Assembly: GCA_934500835.1 (NCBI GenBank)
Contig: CAKSTR010000002.1
Span: 403,224 to 467,223, forward strand
DNA from: an uncultured Paracoccaceae bacterium
GTDB taxonomy: Bacteria; Pseudomonadota; Alphaproteobacteria; Rhodobacterales; Rhodobacteraceae
Length of the DNA: 64,000 nucleotides
Reading direction: 5' to 3'
Numbering within the stretch: the stretch's first letter is position 1; each line of letters begins with the position of its first letter. The position numbers and the translations under genes are program-made. The notes beneath the pieces were generated by a model. It made no database searches and was not told where the DNA came from. It worked only from the letters and a program-made list of their open reading frames with translations. Below, piece after piece: positions 15,826-25,751 of the stretch.

Positions 15826-15853
15826 CAAAACCTGCCATTTGTGAACCCCAAAA
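15819..15853 (+). repeat. pair of arm-type repeats, right end
   Basis: TGAACCCCAAAA at 15819-15830 and 15842-15853, period 23 bp, 72 bp inside attR. It matches the left pair (TGTCCCCCAAAA) at 10 of 12 bases, in the same orientation and with the same period. Confidence 0.6.
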
Positions 15854-15894
15854 GTGCCCTTTAGGGGGCTAGAAAAGTTCCTATGTAAGCAAAT

Positions 15895-16587
15895 TCAATC
15901 ACTTAACGGATGATGTCCTGATGTGAGTCCCTCACCACCCACCATCTGCTCTGAAACCTGCCGGGCGCCTGCGACAAGGGCCGTCACCAGCGCGGCCAGT
16001 TCGGCCCGCAGCAAGGGCTCGGGCAGGCCCAGAAGCCGGTCCTGCAACGACAGCTGCACCACGCCGTGCACGGCGCCGAAAAGGGTGCGGCTGCGGATTG
16101 CCACCGCCTCGGGCGGCAGGTCGGGGCGCAGGGCCATCAGCGGGGCGGCGATAGCGGTCATCAACGCCACATGCTCGTGCCGGTGCCAGTCGGGCAGCGC
16201 GGTGCGGTCCGGGGCCCGTTCGAACAGCGCGGACCACAGCCGGCGGTTGGCAAGGGCGAAGCCGGCATAGGCATCGGCCAGCGCCAGCGTCACCGTTTCG
16301 GGGGGAAGGTCGCTGCGGGCCGCGGGGGCCAGGGCAGCGGCCAGACGGCCAAGCGTGCGGCTGTTGACCTGCAGCACCAGCGCATCAAGGTCGTCGAAGT
16401 GGGTGTAGATCGCACCAAGCGCACAACCCGCCCGGGCCGACAAGGCGCGGGCTTTCAGCCCGGCCAGACCCTTCTCGGCGCTCTCGGCCTCGGCCGCGTC
16501 GATCAGCCGGGTCCGCAGGGTCGGTCGCGGCGGAGGTGTGTCGCTGCTGTCCGGTGGCGGCGGGGAGGGGGGCTGAACGCCGTTCAT
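15895..16587 (-). CDS. TetR/AcrR-family regulator, C-terminus rewritten at attR
   Basis: 230 residues. The N-terminal HTH (RARALSARAGCALGAIYTHFDD, about 45-66) is typical of TetR, and the C-terminal ligand domain has the PxxAVAIRSRTLFGAVHGVVQL block of the WHG-type group. The coding sequence passes through the attR core (residues VGGEGL) and ends in element DNA. If the element is removed on paper, the frame runs into the antisense strand of tRNA-Val and ends ...VGGEGLEPPTSSV. The target is unknown; the divergent pirin gene is the obvious candidate. Confidence 0.85.
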   Translation of the reverse strand: MNGVQPPSPPPPDSSDTPPPRPTLRTRLIDAAEAESAEKGLAGLKARALSARAGCALGAIYTHFDDLDALVLQVNSRTLGRLAAALAPAARSDLPPETVTLALADAYAGFALANRRLWSALFERAPDRTALPDWHRHEHVALMTAIAAPLMALRPDLPPEAVAIRSRTLFGAVHGVVQLSLQDRLLGLPEPLLRAELAALVTALVAGARQVSEQMVGGEGLTSGHHPLSD

Positions 16588-16920
16588 CCCTTAGGGCTAG
16601 CACGGAACGGCGACGGTGTTAAGCGAGGGCGACCTATTTCATGGCCGGGCTGCGCGGTCAACTGCAGGCGACGTCGTCAAGCTGCGGCCGGAAGAAGGGG
16701 CGACCGGGCAGGCCCAAGGGATCAGCACCCTGCAGGGGCGCATGAGATCGCCAGTCCAGCCGTCGGTTGGCGCGACCTGGACGGCACCGGCGCGCCGTGC
16801 CTCTGCCTTCCGCCAATGGTGCACCGGCGCACAGTTGACCGCAGTCCATCGGGGTTTCGTTTGCGGCGGATTTGACCACATAGTGATCCATCCCCAAGGC
16901 AGACCCAAGAGGAGGCCCCG
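16588..16920. other. intergenic region between tetR and pirin
   Basis: This 333-bp divergent region has no credible ORF. It should hold both promoters. AGGAGG (16910-16915) is the pirin ribosome site. I see no clear TetR palindrome. Confidence 0.4.
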
Positions 16921-17859
16921 ATGAGCTGGAACCCGATCCTTGATCCCTCGATCCCTATCGGCGATCAGGTTGACGCCATCGAGACGGTGATCGTGCCGCG
17001 CGCCCGCGACCTTGGCGGGTTCGAGGTGCGGCGCGCGCTGCCTTCGGCGCAGCGGCAGATGGTGGGGCCGTTCATCTTCTTCGACCAGATGGGTCCGGCC
17101 GAATTCCTGACCGGGCAGGGCATGGACGTGCGCCCGCATCCGCATATCGGGCTTGGCACCGTCACTTACCTGATGCGCGGCCGGCTGCATCATCGCGATT
17201 CCCTTGGCACCGACCAATGGATCGAGCCGGGAGCGGTGAACTGGATGATGGCCGGCCATGGCATCACCCATTCCGAACGCACCGATGGCGAGGCGCGCAA
17301 GGCCCCCATGTCGATGTTCGGGCTGCAGACCTGGCTTGCGCTGCCCGAGGACCGCGAAGAGGATGCGGCGGGCTTCGCCCATCTGCCGCGCGGCGCCCTG
17401 CCCGAACTGGAGGGCGAGGGCAAGCAGGTGCGCCTGATCCTTGGCCATGCCTGGGGCGAGACGGTGCCGCTGCAGATGCCGTCCGAGGTGTTCTACGCCG
17501 ATGCGGTGCTGGCGCCCGGGGCCTCGCTTCCCTTGCCCGAGGATCACGAGGATCGCGGCATCTATGTGCTGGAGGGCCAGGTCTCCTGCGCGGGGCAGGT
17601 GTTCGAGGCCGGGCGGATGCTGGTCTTCCGTCCGGGCGACAGAGTCTCGGTGCGGGCGGGCGATCAGGGGGCGCGGGTGATGGCGCTTGGCGGTGCCACC
17701 ATGGGCGGTCCGCGCTTCATCTGGTGGAACTTCGTGGCCTCTTCGCGCGACAAGATCGATGCCGCGCGCGAGGCCTGGCGGGCCGGGGACTGGACCCATG
17801 GCCGCTTCAGTCTGCCGCCGGGGGATGACCACGAACATATCCCCGCACCCGAGCGGTGA
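16921..17859 (+). CDS. pirin-family protein
   Basis: 312 residues with ATG 16921 and AGGAGG seven bases upstream. The N-terminal cupin has the pirin signature HPHIGLGTVTYL (about 59-70) with two metal-ligand histidines and the downstream HSERTDGE block; a second cupin follows (about 180-290). Pirins are iron-binding cupins; some are quercetinases or regulators. The role here is not specified by context, except the divergent TetR gene. Confidence 0.92.
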   Translation: MSWNPILDPSIPIGDQVDAIETVIVPRARDLGGFEVRRALPSAQRQMVGPFIFFDQMGPAEFLTGQGMDVRPHPHIGLGTVTYLMRGRLHHRDSLGTDQWIEPGAVNWMMAGHGITHSERTDGEARKAPMSMFGLQTWLALPEDREEDAAGFAHLPRGALPELEGEGKQVRLILGHAWGETVPLQMPSEVFYADAVLAPGASLPLPEDHEDRGIYVLEGQVSCAGQVFEAGRMLVFRPGDRVSVRAGDQGARVMALGGATMGGPRFIWWNFVASSRDKIDAAREAWRAGDWTHGRFSLPPGDDHEHIPAPER

Positions 17860-17923
17860 ATTTTTGCCGTTGCCCCCATTGACGGCGCTGTGGGGGGTCT
17901 GTATCAGGCCCTCCACGGTCCGC

Positions 17924-18000
17924 GCGGTGGTAGCTCAGTTGGTTAGAGTACCGGCCTGTCACGCCGGGGGTCGCGGGTTCGAGCCCCGTCCACCGCGCCA
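17924..18000 (+). tRNA. tRNA-Asp (anticodon GTC), copy 1
   Basis: 77 nt: acceptor GCGGTGG/CCACCGC, anticodon stem CCGGC/GCCGG with loop CTGTCAC (GTC), T loop TTCGAGC, discriminator G, encoded CCA. Identical to the copy at 18185-18261. Confidence 0.97.
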
Positions 18001-18184
18001 CCGTCCTTCCGCTTCCCGACATCGCCGATGCTGATGGCCTGCCCTGACGGGCGCCCAGGAATATCCCCGTAGTCAATGGCTTGCGGCGTGAAGCTCATGC
18101 TTTGTCCGGCACAGCCCTCGCCGCCCGATCTTGCGTTTTCCTGCTTGACGCCCCCGGCGGGACAGACTATCCCGCCCTTCACGC

Positions 18185-18261
18185 GCGGTGGTAGCTCAGT
18201 TGGTTAGAGTACCGGCCTGTCACGCCGGGGGTCGCGGGTTCGAGCCCCGTCCACCGCGCCA
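18185..18261 (+). tRNA. tRNA-Asp (anticodon GTC), copy 2
   Basis: Identical in all 77 bases to 17924-18000, with a 184-bp spacer whose sequence is not repeated. No second attachment footprint is seen here. Confidence 0.97.
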
Positions 18262-18358
18262 CTTTCCCCAGCCCTCCGAAAGCCTCCTGTCGCCTGCGCG
18301 GCATTTCATGCTTTGCGGCACGGCAAAGTCGCGTCATCCTTGGGGCGGGGGGCAGATC

Positions 18359-18577
18359 ATGGCTTTTCTCGACCGGATGCCGCTTGGCCTTTGCGTGATC
18401 GCGGCGCTTGGCCTTGGGCTGGCGCCGTTCTTCCCCGAGCCGCATCTGTGGACGGGGGCGAAACTGCTGCTGCACGGCGGGTTCGGGCTGCCGGACGCCC
18501 TGGACATGGCGCTGCATCTGGCGCCCTGGCTTCTGCTGGCTGCCAAGCTGCTGCGCGGCACGCCGGCCGGGCGCTAA
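18359..18577 (+). CDS. small membrane protein (72 aa)
   Basis: ATG 18359. Two hydrophobic segments (about 8-24 and 50-66) with PFFPEPHLW between them. Short proteins of this pattern are common in Rhodobacterales and are often labelled RND transporter, which their size does not support. The stop overlaps the end of the convergent acetyltransferase gene by 4 nt. Confidence 0.65.
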   Translation: MAFLDRMPLGLCVIAALGLGLAPFFPEPHLWTGAKLLLHGGFGLPDALDMALHLAPWLLLAAKLLRGTPAGR

Positions 18578-19017
18578 AGCTCCATACGATAGCGTATGTG
18601 GCCATCGGCCTGAACATAGCTGTCATACAGCCGGCGGGCCGGGGCGTTGTCCTGATCGGCGTGCCAGTAAAGCCGCCGCCAGCCTCTGGCGCGGCCAAGG
18701 GCGATCAGGTCGTCGATCATGGCGCGGGCAACGCCCTGGCCGCGTGCCTCGGGGGCGACGAACATGTCCTCAAGATAGCAATCCTCGCCGATCACCCAGG
18801 ACGAGGGATGGAGAAGATGCATTGCGAATCCAACGGTTTGCCCGTCGATCCTTGCAAGCCTTGCCCGCAGCGCGCCGGACGGCTCCATCATCCGCGCCCA
18901 GGTGCTGGCGGTCACCTCCGGCGCGACGGTGACGCCGTAATAGGCCAGGTAGCCAGCCCACAACAGCCGCCAGGCGGCTTCGTCGTCGGGGCTGGCGTCG
19001 TGCAGGGTCAACGGCAT
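18574..19017 (-). CDS. GNAT-family N-acetyltransferase
   Basis: About 147 residues from ATG 19017 (AAGGGG nine bases upstream). A GTG at 19059 overlaps the M20 stop as GTGA and would add 14 residues. Acetyl-CoA binding motif A is clear: LEDMFVAPEARGQGVARAMI, followed by WHADQDNAPARRLYDS (motif B). Substrate unknown. It is probably co-transcribed with the M20 peptidase. Confidence 0.85.
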   Translation of the reverse strand: MPLTLHDASPDDEAAWRLLWAGYLAYYGVTVAPEVTASTWARMMEPSGALRARLARIDGQTVGFAMHLLHPSSWVIGEDCYLEDMFVAPEARGQGVARAMIDDLIALGRARGWRRLYWHADQDNAPARRLYDSYVQADGHIRYRMEL

Positions 19018-19055
19018 CTTCGGACGCCCCTTGCTGAAGGACGGGGGCGCAGGAC

Positions 19056-20429
<1,374 letters not shown>

Positions 20430-20534
20430 TCTGCTCTCCGGATTGTCAGACCGGCGGCAGGGTAGCAGGCCGCTTGGGGCTGTCCAGAGGCGGCGGATTG
20501 CGCTAGGGGAAATGCACTTGCGATGAGGTGTGAC

Positions 20535-20939
20535 ATGAAGGTTTTGGTGTTGGCAGCGGCTCTTGCGACGGTATCTGGCGCGGCCTGGGCCGAGGATGTG
20601 GCGGTGGAAGAGGCCACTCTGGGCAAATCCGCGGTCAAGCTGCATGTGCAGCCCTTCCTTACCCCTGAAGAGCTGACGACGCTGCGGCTGGTCCTGTCGA
20701 ACGAACAGGCACTGCAGGTTTTCATCGGCGCGGGCGAGGGGGCCGGCAAGGGCTTTGCCGCCATGGCGGTAAACCCCGACGAGGGCTTTATCCGCGATGG
20801 CAAGCCGGTGAAATCGGCGGTGGCCTTGGCCGGGCTGAAGACGGCGGAAGAGGCGGCCAAGGCAGCGATCGACGGCTGCCAGGTGGCGGCCAGGAAAAAG
20901 GCGGCCTGTGTTCTGGTGCTGGAAGTCGCCACCAGGTGA
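20535..20939 (+). CDS. secreted/periplasmic protein of unknown function
   Basis: Start at ATG 20535 because GAGGTG is correctly spaced; ATG 20523 adds four residues. A signal peptide (KVLVLAAALATVSGAAWA, cut after AWA) is followed by a domain of about 115 residues with two cysteines near the end (DGC, KAAC) that could pair. It precedes hemA but is separated by a terminator. Family not recognised. Confidence 0.7.
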   Translation: MKVLVLAAALATVSGAAWAEDVAVEEATLGKSAVKLHVQPFLTPEELTTLRLVLSNEQALQVFIGAGEGAGKGFAAMAVNPDEGFIRDGKPVKSAVALAGLKTAEEAAKAAIDGCQVAARKKAACVLVLEVATR

Positions 20940-20961
20940 CGGGTTGAAATACCTGTATCCG

Positions 20962-20983
20962 GGGGGCGACAAATCGCCCCCTT
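20962..20983 (+). terminator. terminator between 20535 gene and hemA
   Basis: GGGGGCGA-caaa-TCGCCCCC, an 8-bp GC stem, with only a short T run after it. It separates hemA transcription from the upstream gene. Confidence 0.5.
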
Positions 20984-20999
20984 GCCCGAAGGCTGCAAA

Positions 21000-21013
21000 T
21001 TGACGCATGTCAA
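21000..21013 (+). promoter_or_regulatory. FNR/FnrL-type box upstream of hemA
   Basis: TTGAC-GCAT-GTCAA, a perfect palindrome fitting the FNR-family pattern TTGAY-N4-RTCAA, 58 bp upstream of the hemA start. In Rhodobacter species hemA is known to be under FnrL control, so oxygen regulation is expected. Confidence 0.8.
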
Positions 21014-21071
21014 GGCCGCAGAGACCCCGCTGCGCTAGGCAGTAAGCCCAAGCGAAAGCCAGGAGACGACG

Positions 21072-22301
21072 ATGGATTATGATGCCCAGCTGACCCAAGC
21101 CCTGCAGAAGCTGCATGACGAGGGCCGCTATCGCACCTTCATCGACATCGAACGCCAGAAAGGCCACTTCCCCCATGCGGTCTGGACCCGTCCCGACGGC
21201 ACGCGCAAGGACATCACCGTCTGGTGCGGCAACGACTATCTTGGCATGGGGCAGCATCCGGCGGTGCTGGCCGCGATGCATGAGGCGCTGGATGCCACCG
21301 GCGCCGGTTCGGGCGGGACGCGCAACATCTCGGGCACCACGGTCTATCACAAGCGGCTTGAGGCCGAGCTGGCCGATCTGCACGGCAAAGAGGCCGCGCT
21401 GGTGTTCTCGTCGGCCTATATCGCCAATGATGCGACGCTGTCGACGCTGCGGACCATCTTCCCCGGGCTGATCATCTATTCCGACGCGCTGAACCACGCC
21501 TCGATGATCGAAGGCGTGCGGCGCGGCGGCGGCGAGAAGCGGATTATCCGCCACAACGATCTGGCCCATCTGCGCAGCCTGCTGGCCGCCGATGACCCGG
21601 CCGCGCCGAAGCTGATTGCCTTCGAATCGATCTATTCGATGGATGGCGACGTGGCTCCGATCGCGGCGATCTGCGATCTGGCCGAGGAATTCGGCGCCCT
21701 GACCTACATCGACGAGGTGCATGCCGTGGGCATGTATGGGCCGCGTGGGGCAGGGGTCGCGGAGCGCGATGGCCAGATGCAGCGCATCGACATCATCAAC
21801 GCAACTTTGGCGAAAGCCTACGGCGTTTTCGGCGGCTATATTGCTGCAACTGCGAAGATGGTCGACGCCGTGCGCAGCTACGCGCCCGGGTTTATCTTCA
21901 CCACCTCGCTGCCGCCTGCGGTGGCGGCTGGTGCCGCGGCCTCGGTCGCGGTTCTGAAGACTTCGGAAGGCGCCAGACTGCGCGAGGAACAACAGAAGAA
22001 CGCGCGCATCCTGAAGATGCGGCTCAAGGCCATGGGCCTGCCGATCATCGATGAAGGCACACATATTGTGCCCGTCCATGTCGGCAACCCCATCCATTGC
22101 AAGATGCTGTCGGACCTGCTGCTTGACCAGTTCGGCATCTACGTCCAGCCGATCAACTTCCCCACCGTGCCGCGCGGCACCGAACGGCTGCGCTTCACGC
22201 CGAGCCCGGTCCACAACCCTGGCGAGATCGATACGCTCGTGAAGGCGATGGATTCTCTCTGGCAGCAGTGTGCGCTGAATCGTGCCGAGCTTTCTGCCTG
22301 A
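21072..22301 (+). CDS. hemA: 5-aminolevulinate synthase
   Basis: 409 residues, the usual length. It condenses glycine and succinyl-CoA to 5-aminolevulinate with PLP, the first step of haem and (bacterio)chlorophyll synthesis in alphaproteobacteria. Seen: CGNDYLGM and [11 protein letters not shown] in the N-terminal part, [16 protein letters not shown] (PLP aspartate), and [14 protein letters not shown] with the PLP lysine. Ribosome site AGGAGA. An FNR-type box lies upstream. Confidence 0.97.
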   Translation: MDYDAQLTQALQKLHDEGRYRTFIDIERQKGHFPHAVWTRPDGTRKDITVWCGNDYLGMGQHPAVLAAMHEALDATGAGSGGTRNISGTTVYHKRLEAELADLHGKEAALVFSSAYIANDATLSTLRTIFPGLIIYSDALNHASMIEGVRRGGGEKRIIRHNDLAHLRSLLAADDPAAPKLIAFESIYSMDGDVAPIAAICDLAEEFGALTYIDEVHAVGMYGPRGAGVAERDGQMQRIDIINATLAKAYGVFGGYIAATAKMVDAVRSYAPGFIFTTSLPPAVAAGAAASVAVLKTSEGARLREEQQKNARILKMRLKAMGLPIIDEGTHIVPVHVGNPIHCKMLSDLLLDQFGIYVQPINFPTVPRGTERLRFTPSPVHNPGEIDTLVKAMDSLWQQCALNRAELSA

Positions 22302-22418
22302 TCCGGTATCTCGCATGTGCAAAGGCTCTTGCCCTGTGGTAGCGTTCCCGTGAATAGAGGCCCGTGAGTCGTAGGGGACGCGACTCGAGAACAGGGCGAT
22401 CGGGGGGACAGGTCACGC

Positions 22419-23615
22419 ATGATCGGCTGGAGGTCAAAACCTCAGGCAACGGAAGAAGAGAAGCCGAAAGGCTTCGATGATTTCGATTTGCGTCTGGGCG
22501 ACCTGATGCGCGGCGAAAGGGCTACGCTGGGCAAGTCGCTTCTGGATGTTCAGCGCGAGCTGAAGATCAAGGCCACCTATATCGCTGCGATCGAAAATGC
22601 CGATGTGTCGGCGTTCGAGACCCCGGGTTTCGTCGCGGGTTATGTGCGCTCCTACGCGCGCTATCTGGGCATGGACCCGGATCAGGCCTTTGCCCGCTTC
22701 TGCCGCGAGGCGAATTTCGCCGTGGCGCATGGGCTGTCGGCCTCGGCCGCGCCGGCCCGGCTGGCGCAGGCCCGCGCGCGGGTTGAATTTGCCGATCCGC
22801 TGGCCAATCCGAACGCCACCTTCATTCCGCGCGGCGAAAGCATCTTCAGCCGGGTCGAGCCGGGTGCCCTTGGCTCGGTTGCGGTGCTTTTGGTGCTGAT
22901 CGGCGCCATCGGCTACGGTGGCTGGTCGGTTCTGCGCGAAGTGCAGCGCGTGCAATTGGCCCCGGTGGACGAGGCGCCTTCCGTCGTCGCGCAGATCGAC
23001 CCGCTGAACGGCGCACAGACCCCGGCGCAAGCGGTGGTGACCGCGCCCGCGCAGGCGGTCGAGACTGCCGAAGGCGAAGCCTCGCCCGATCTGATGGACC
23101 GGCTGTACCGTCCGCAGGCGCTGGATGTGCCGGTTCTGGTCTCGCGCGACGGCCCGATTGCGGCCATCGACCCGCGGGCTGGCGGCCCGGTGGCCGGTGT
23201 GGCAGGGGCAGAGGCCCCGATCGATCCCGCCGCGACCGGCGAGACGGTTCAGGTTCTGGCCGATGCGCGTCCAGGGGTCGAGATTCTGGCCGTGCGCCCG
23301 GCCTGGGTGCGGGTCAGCGCCGCCGACGGCACGGTTCTTTTCGAGAAGAACCTTGATGCCGGCGAGCGGTATGCCGTGCCGACGCTGGAAGATGCCGCGA
23401 CGCTGCGCACCGGAAACTCCGGCTCGGTCTATTTCGTGGTCAATGGCCAGACCTACGGCCCGGCCGCGCCCGGCGCGAATGTCGCAAAGAACATCGCCCT
23501 GTCGGCCGAGGCGTTGACCGGCAAATTCGTCCTTGCCGATCCCGCCGCCGATGAGGCGCTGGCCAAGGTGATGACCGCCGATGCCTCGGCTGCCGTTCCC
23601 GTGGCGGTGGACTGA
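22419..23615 (+). CDS. RodZ-like protein: HTH, one transmembrane helix, periplasmic DUF4115 domain
   Basis: 398 residues. The cytoplasmic HTH (LGKSLLDVQRELKIKATYIAAIE, about 37-60) is followed by FETPGFVAGYVRSYARYLGMD, the hallmark of RodZ N-termini. A transmembrane helix lies at about 150-172, then a Pro/Ala-rich linker and a C-terminal beta domain (VQVLADARPGVEILAVRPAWVRV). RodZ links MreB to the cell-wall elongation machinery. A terminator follows. Confidence 0.85.
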   Translation: MIGWRSKPQATEEEKPKGFDDFDLRLGDLMRGERATLGKSLLDVQRELKIKATYIAAIENADVSAFETPGFVAGYVRSYARYLGMDPDQAFARFCREANFAVAHGLSASAAPARLAQARARVEFADPLANPNATFIPRGESIFSRVEPGALGSVAVLLVLIGAIGYGGWSVLREVQRVQLAPVDEAPSVVAQIDPLNGAQTPAQAVVTAPAQAVETAEGEASPDLMDRLYRPQALDVPVLVSRDGPIAAIDPRAGGPVAGVAGAEAPIDPAATGETVQVLADARPGVEILAVRPAWVRVSAADGTVLFEKNLDAGERYAVPTLEDAATLRTGNSGSVYFVVNGQTYGPAAPGANVAKNIALSAEALTGKFVLADPAADEALAKVMTADASAAVPVAVD

Positions 23616-23643
23616 AGAACCTTATCGTGAGCAGGTAAATCCC

Positions 23644-23673
23644 GCCGGGCAGTTGCCGCTGCCCGGCCTTTTC
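23644..23673 (+). terminator. terminator after the rodZ-like gene
   Basis: GCCGGGCAG-ttgccg-CTGCCCGGC followed by CTTTTCC, 29 bp after the stop. Confidence 0.8.
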
Positions 23674-23719
23674 CCTATCTTGCGCGCAAAGCAGGCCGTC
23701 GCCTGACCCGAGGCCCTGA

Positions 23720-24844
23720 ATGTCACTGAATCCGATCCGTCCCTGGCGCAATGTCGACCGGCGCAAGAGCCGTCAGATCATGGTCGGCAAGGTTCCCGTG
23801 GGGGGCGATGCACCAATCTCGGTGCAGACCATGACCAACACCGATTCATCCGATGTGCGCGCGACGCTGGATCAGGTGATCCGCGCGGCCGAAGTCGGGG
23901 CGGATATCGTGCGGGTCTCGACCCCCGATGAATCCTCGACCGCCGCGCTGCGCGAGATCTGCCGCGAAAGCCCGGTGCCGATCGTGGCCGACATCCATTT
24001 CCACTACAAGCGCGCCATCGAGGCGGCCGAGGCGGGTGCGGCCTGTCTGCGCATCAACCCGGGCAATATCGGCGATGCCAAACGGGTGGCCGAAGTGGTG
24101 CGGGCGGCGAAGGACCATGGCTGTTCGATCCGCATCGGGGTGAATGCGGGATCGCTGGAGCGGCACCTTCTGGAGAAATACGGCGAGCCTTGCCCGGATG
24201 CGATGGTGGACTCCGGGATGGATCACATCAAGATCCTGCAAGACCATGATTTCCATGAGTTCAAGATCTCGGTGAAGGCCTCGGACGTCTTTCTTGCCGC
24301 TGCCGCCTATCAGCAACTGGCCGCCGCCACCGATGCGCCGATCCATCTTGGCATCACCGAGGCCGGCGGGCTGATGTCGGGCACGGTGAAATCCGCCATC
24401 GGGCTTGGCTCGCTCTTGTGGTTCGGCATCGGCGATACCATCCGGGTTTCGCTTTCGGCCGATCCGGTCGAAGAGGTCAAGGTCGGCTACGAGATCCTGA
24501 AGTCTCTCGGGCTGCGCACGCGCGGCGTGCAGATCATCTCCTGCCCGTCCTGCGCGCGGCAGGGGTTTGACGTGATCAGGACGGTCGAGGCGCTGGAAAA
24601 GCGGCTGGAACACATCCGCACGCCGATGAGCCTGTCGATCATCGGCTGCGTGGTGAACGGCCCGGGCGAGGCGCTGATGACCGACATCGGCTTTACCGGC
24701 GGCGGGGCGGGCAAGGGCATGGTCTATATGGCCGGCAAGCAGGACCACACCATGTCCAATGACAGGATGATCGACCATATCGTCGAGCTGGTGGAAAAGC
24801 GCGCCGAAGAGATCGCCGCGCAAGAGGCGAAGGCCGCGGAGTAG
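23720..24844 (+). CDS. ispG: 4-hydroxy-3-methylbut-2-en-1-yl diphosphate synthase
   Basis: 374 residues. It converts MEcPP to HMBPP in the MEP isoprenoid pathway using a [4Fe-4S] cluster. Cluster ligands are visible in [11 protein letters not shown] and [12 protein letters not shown]; the TIM-barrel start [15 protein letters not shown] is typical. ATG 23720 has GAGG upstream. Confidence 0.97.
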   Translation: MSLNPIRPWRNVDRRKSRQIMVGKVPVGGDAPISVQTMTNTDSSDVRATLDQVIRAAEVGADIVRVSTPDESSTAALREICRESPVPIVADIHFHYKRAIEAAEAGAACLRINPGNIGDAKRVAEVVRAAKDHGCSIRIGVNAGSLERHLLEKYGEPCPDAMVDSGMDHIKILQDHDFHEFKISVKASDVFLAAAAYQQLAAATDAPIHLGITEAGGLMSGTVKSAIGLGSLLWFGIGDTIRVSLSADPVEEVKVGYEILKSLGLRTRGVQIISCPSCARQGFDVIRTVEALEKRLEHIRTPMSLSIIGCVVNGPGEALMTDIGFTGGGAGKGMVYMAGKQDHTMSNDRMIDHIVELVEKRAEEIAAQEAKAAE

Positions 24845-24899
24845 CGGGCAATTTCATGGAAAGAAAATTGCGGGGGCCTTCAAGGGGTCCTGGCCGGCG

Positions 24900-25643
24900 T
24901 CAGCCGTCCTTGCGCTGGCCCGCCACGATCTGCTGCATCCCGTCCAGCGGCACATAGCCGCGCACCATGGTGCGGTCGATCACGAAGGTCGGCGTGCCGT
25001 TGATCTCAAGCGTTGTCGCCAGATCGTGGTTGGCGAGGATCACCGCCTTCACCTCTTCCGACGCCATCTTTGCCGTCACGGCCGCCGGGTCATGGCCAAG
25101 CTCCGTCGCCAGCCGGGCCAGCGTTTCGGAATTGGCCTCGCCACGCAGGGTAACCAGCGCGTCATGCGCCTTCTTGTAGGCCTCGTCGCCGTACAGCATC
25201 CGAACCGAGATGGCGAATTGCGACGACAGCAGCGATTCCTCGCCCAGGATCGGGAATTCCTTCAGGACGAAACGGATGTTGCCGTCCGCCTTGACCAGTT
25301 CCTCGACCTCTTCATAGGCCTTGCGGCAATAGCCGCAGCGGTAGTCCATGAATTCGACAACGGTGATGTCGCCATCGGGATTGCCGCCGACCCAATCGGC
25401 GGCGCTGTTGTAGATGGCGTCCTTGTTCTCTTCCATCAGCTGCAGGTCGCGGTTCATCGCGGCCTCGTCCTCGCGGATCTGCAACTCGGTCATCGCCTCG
25501 ACGATGACTTCGGGGTTCTCCATCAGATAGGCACGGACCTCTTCGCGGAAGGCCGCCCGCTCGGCCTCGGTCATGTCGCCAAGCCCCCCGGCAAGCGCGG
25601 TGGTGGCGGTCAGAGTGGCGACGAGGGCGAGGGTCAGGCGCAT
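24900..25643 (-). CDS. DsbA-family periplasmic thiol oxidoreductase
   Basis: 247 residues. Signal peptide (LTLALVATLTATTALA), a helical N-terminal segment, then a thioredoxin domain with the active site FMDYRCGYCRKAY (CxxC) and cis-Pro region NGTPTFVID. It resembles BcfH/ScsC-like proteins with an N-terminal oligomerisation helix. Ribosome site AAGGAAG. Convergent with ispG. Confidence 0.9.
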   Translation of the reverse strand: MRLTLALVATLTATTALAGGLGDMTEAERAAFREEVRAYLMENPEVIVEAMTELQIREDEAAMNRDLQLMEENKDAIYNSAADWVGGNPDGDITVVEFMDYRCGYCRKAYEEVEELVKADGNIRFVLKEFPILGEESLLSSQFAISVRMLYGDEAYKKAHDALVTLRGEANSETLARLATELGHDPAAVTAKMASEEVKAVILANHDLATTLEINGTPTFVIDRTMVRGYVPLDGMQQIVAGQRKDG

Positions 25644-25751
25644 CGGGCTTCCTTGGAACTGACGAGACCCGGAAAAAGGCGGGCCAGGGGAACAGGGTTG
25701 ACCCGAAGGGCGGGTCGGGGCAGGGATCGGCGGAACCTTAAGGGGCAGGCG

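Noticed and set aside
17924..18261. Two identical tRNA-Asp genes as possible att repeats of a second element
   Set aside because: Only 184 bp lie between them with no recombinase or foreign-looking DNA; a simple tandem duplication explains them.
20430..22322. Very long leftward frame continuing upstream of the M20 peptidase through hemA
   Set aside because: The extension is antisense to hemA; a proper ribosome site marks the peptidase start at 20429.
24847..24872. GCAATTT...AAATTGC hairpin after ispG as a terminator
   Set aside because: The stem is AT-rich and weak and lacks a T-run; not convincing.
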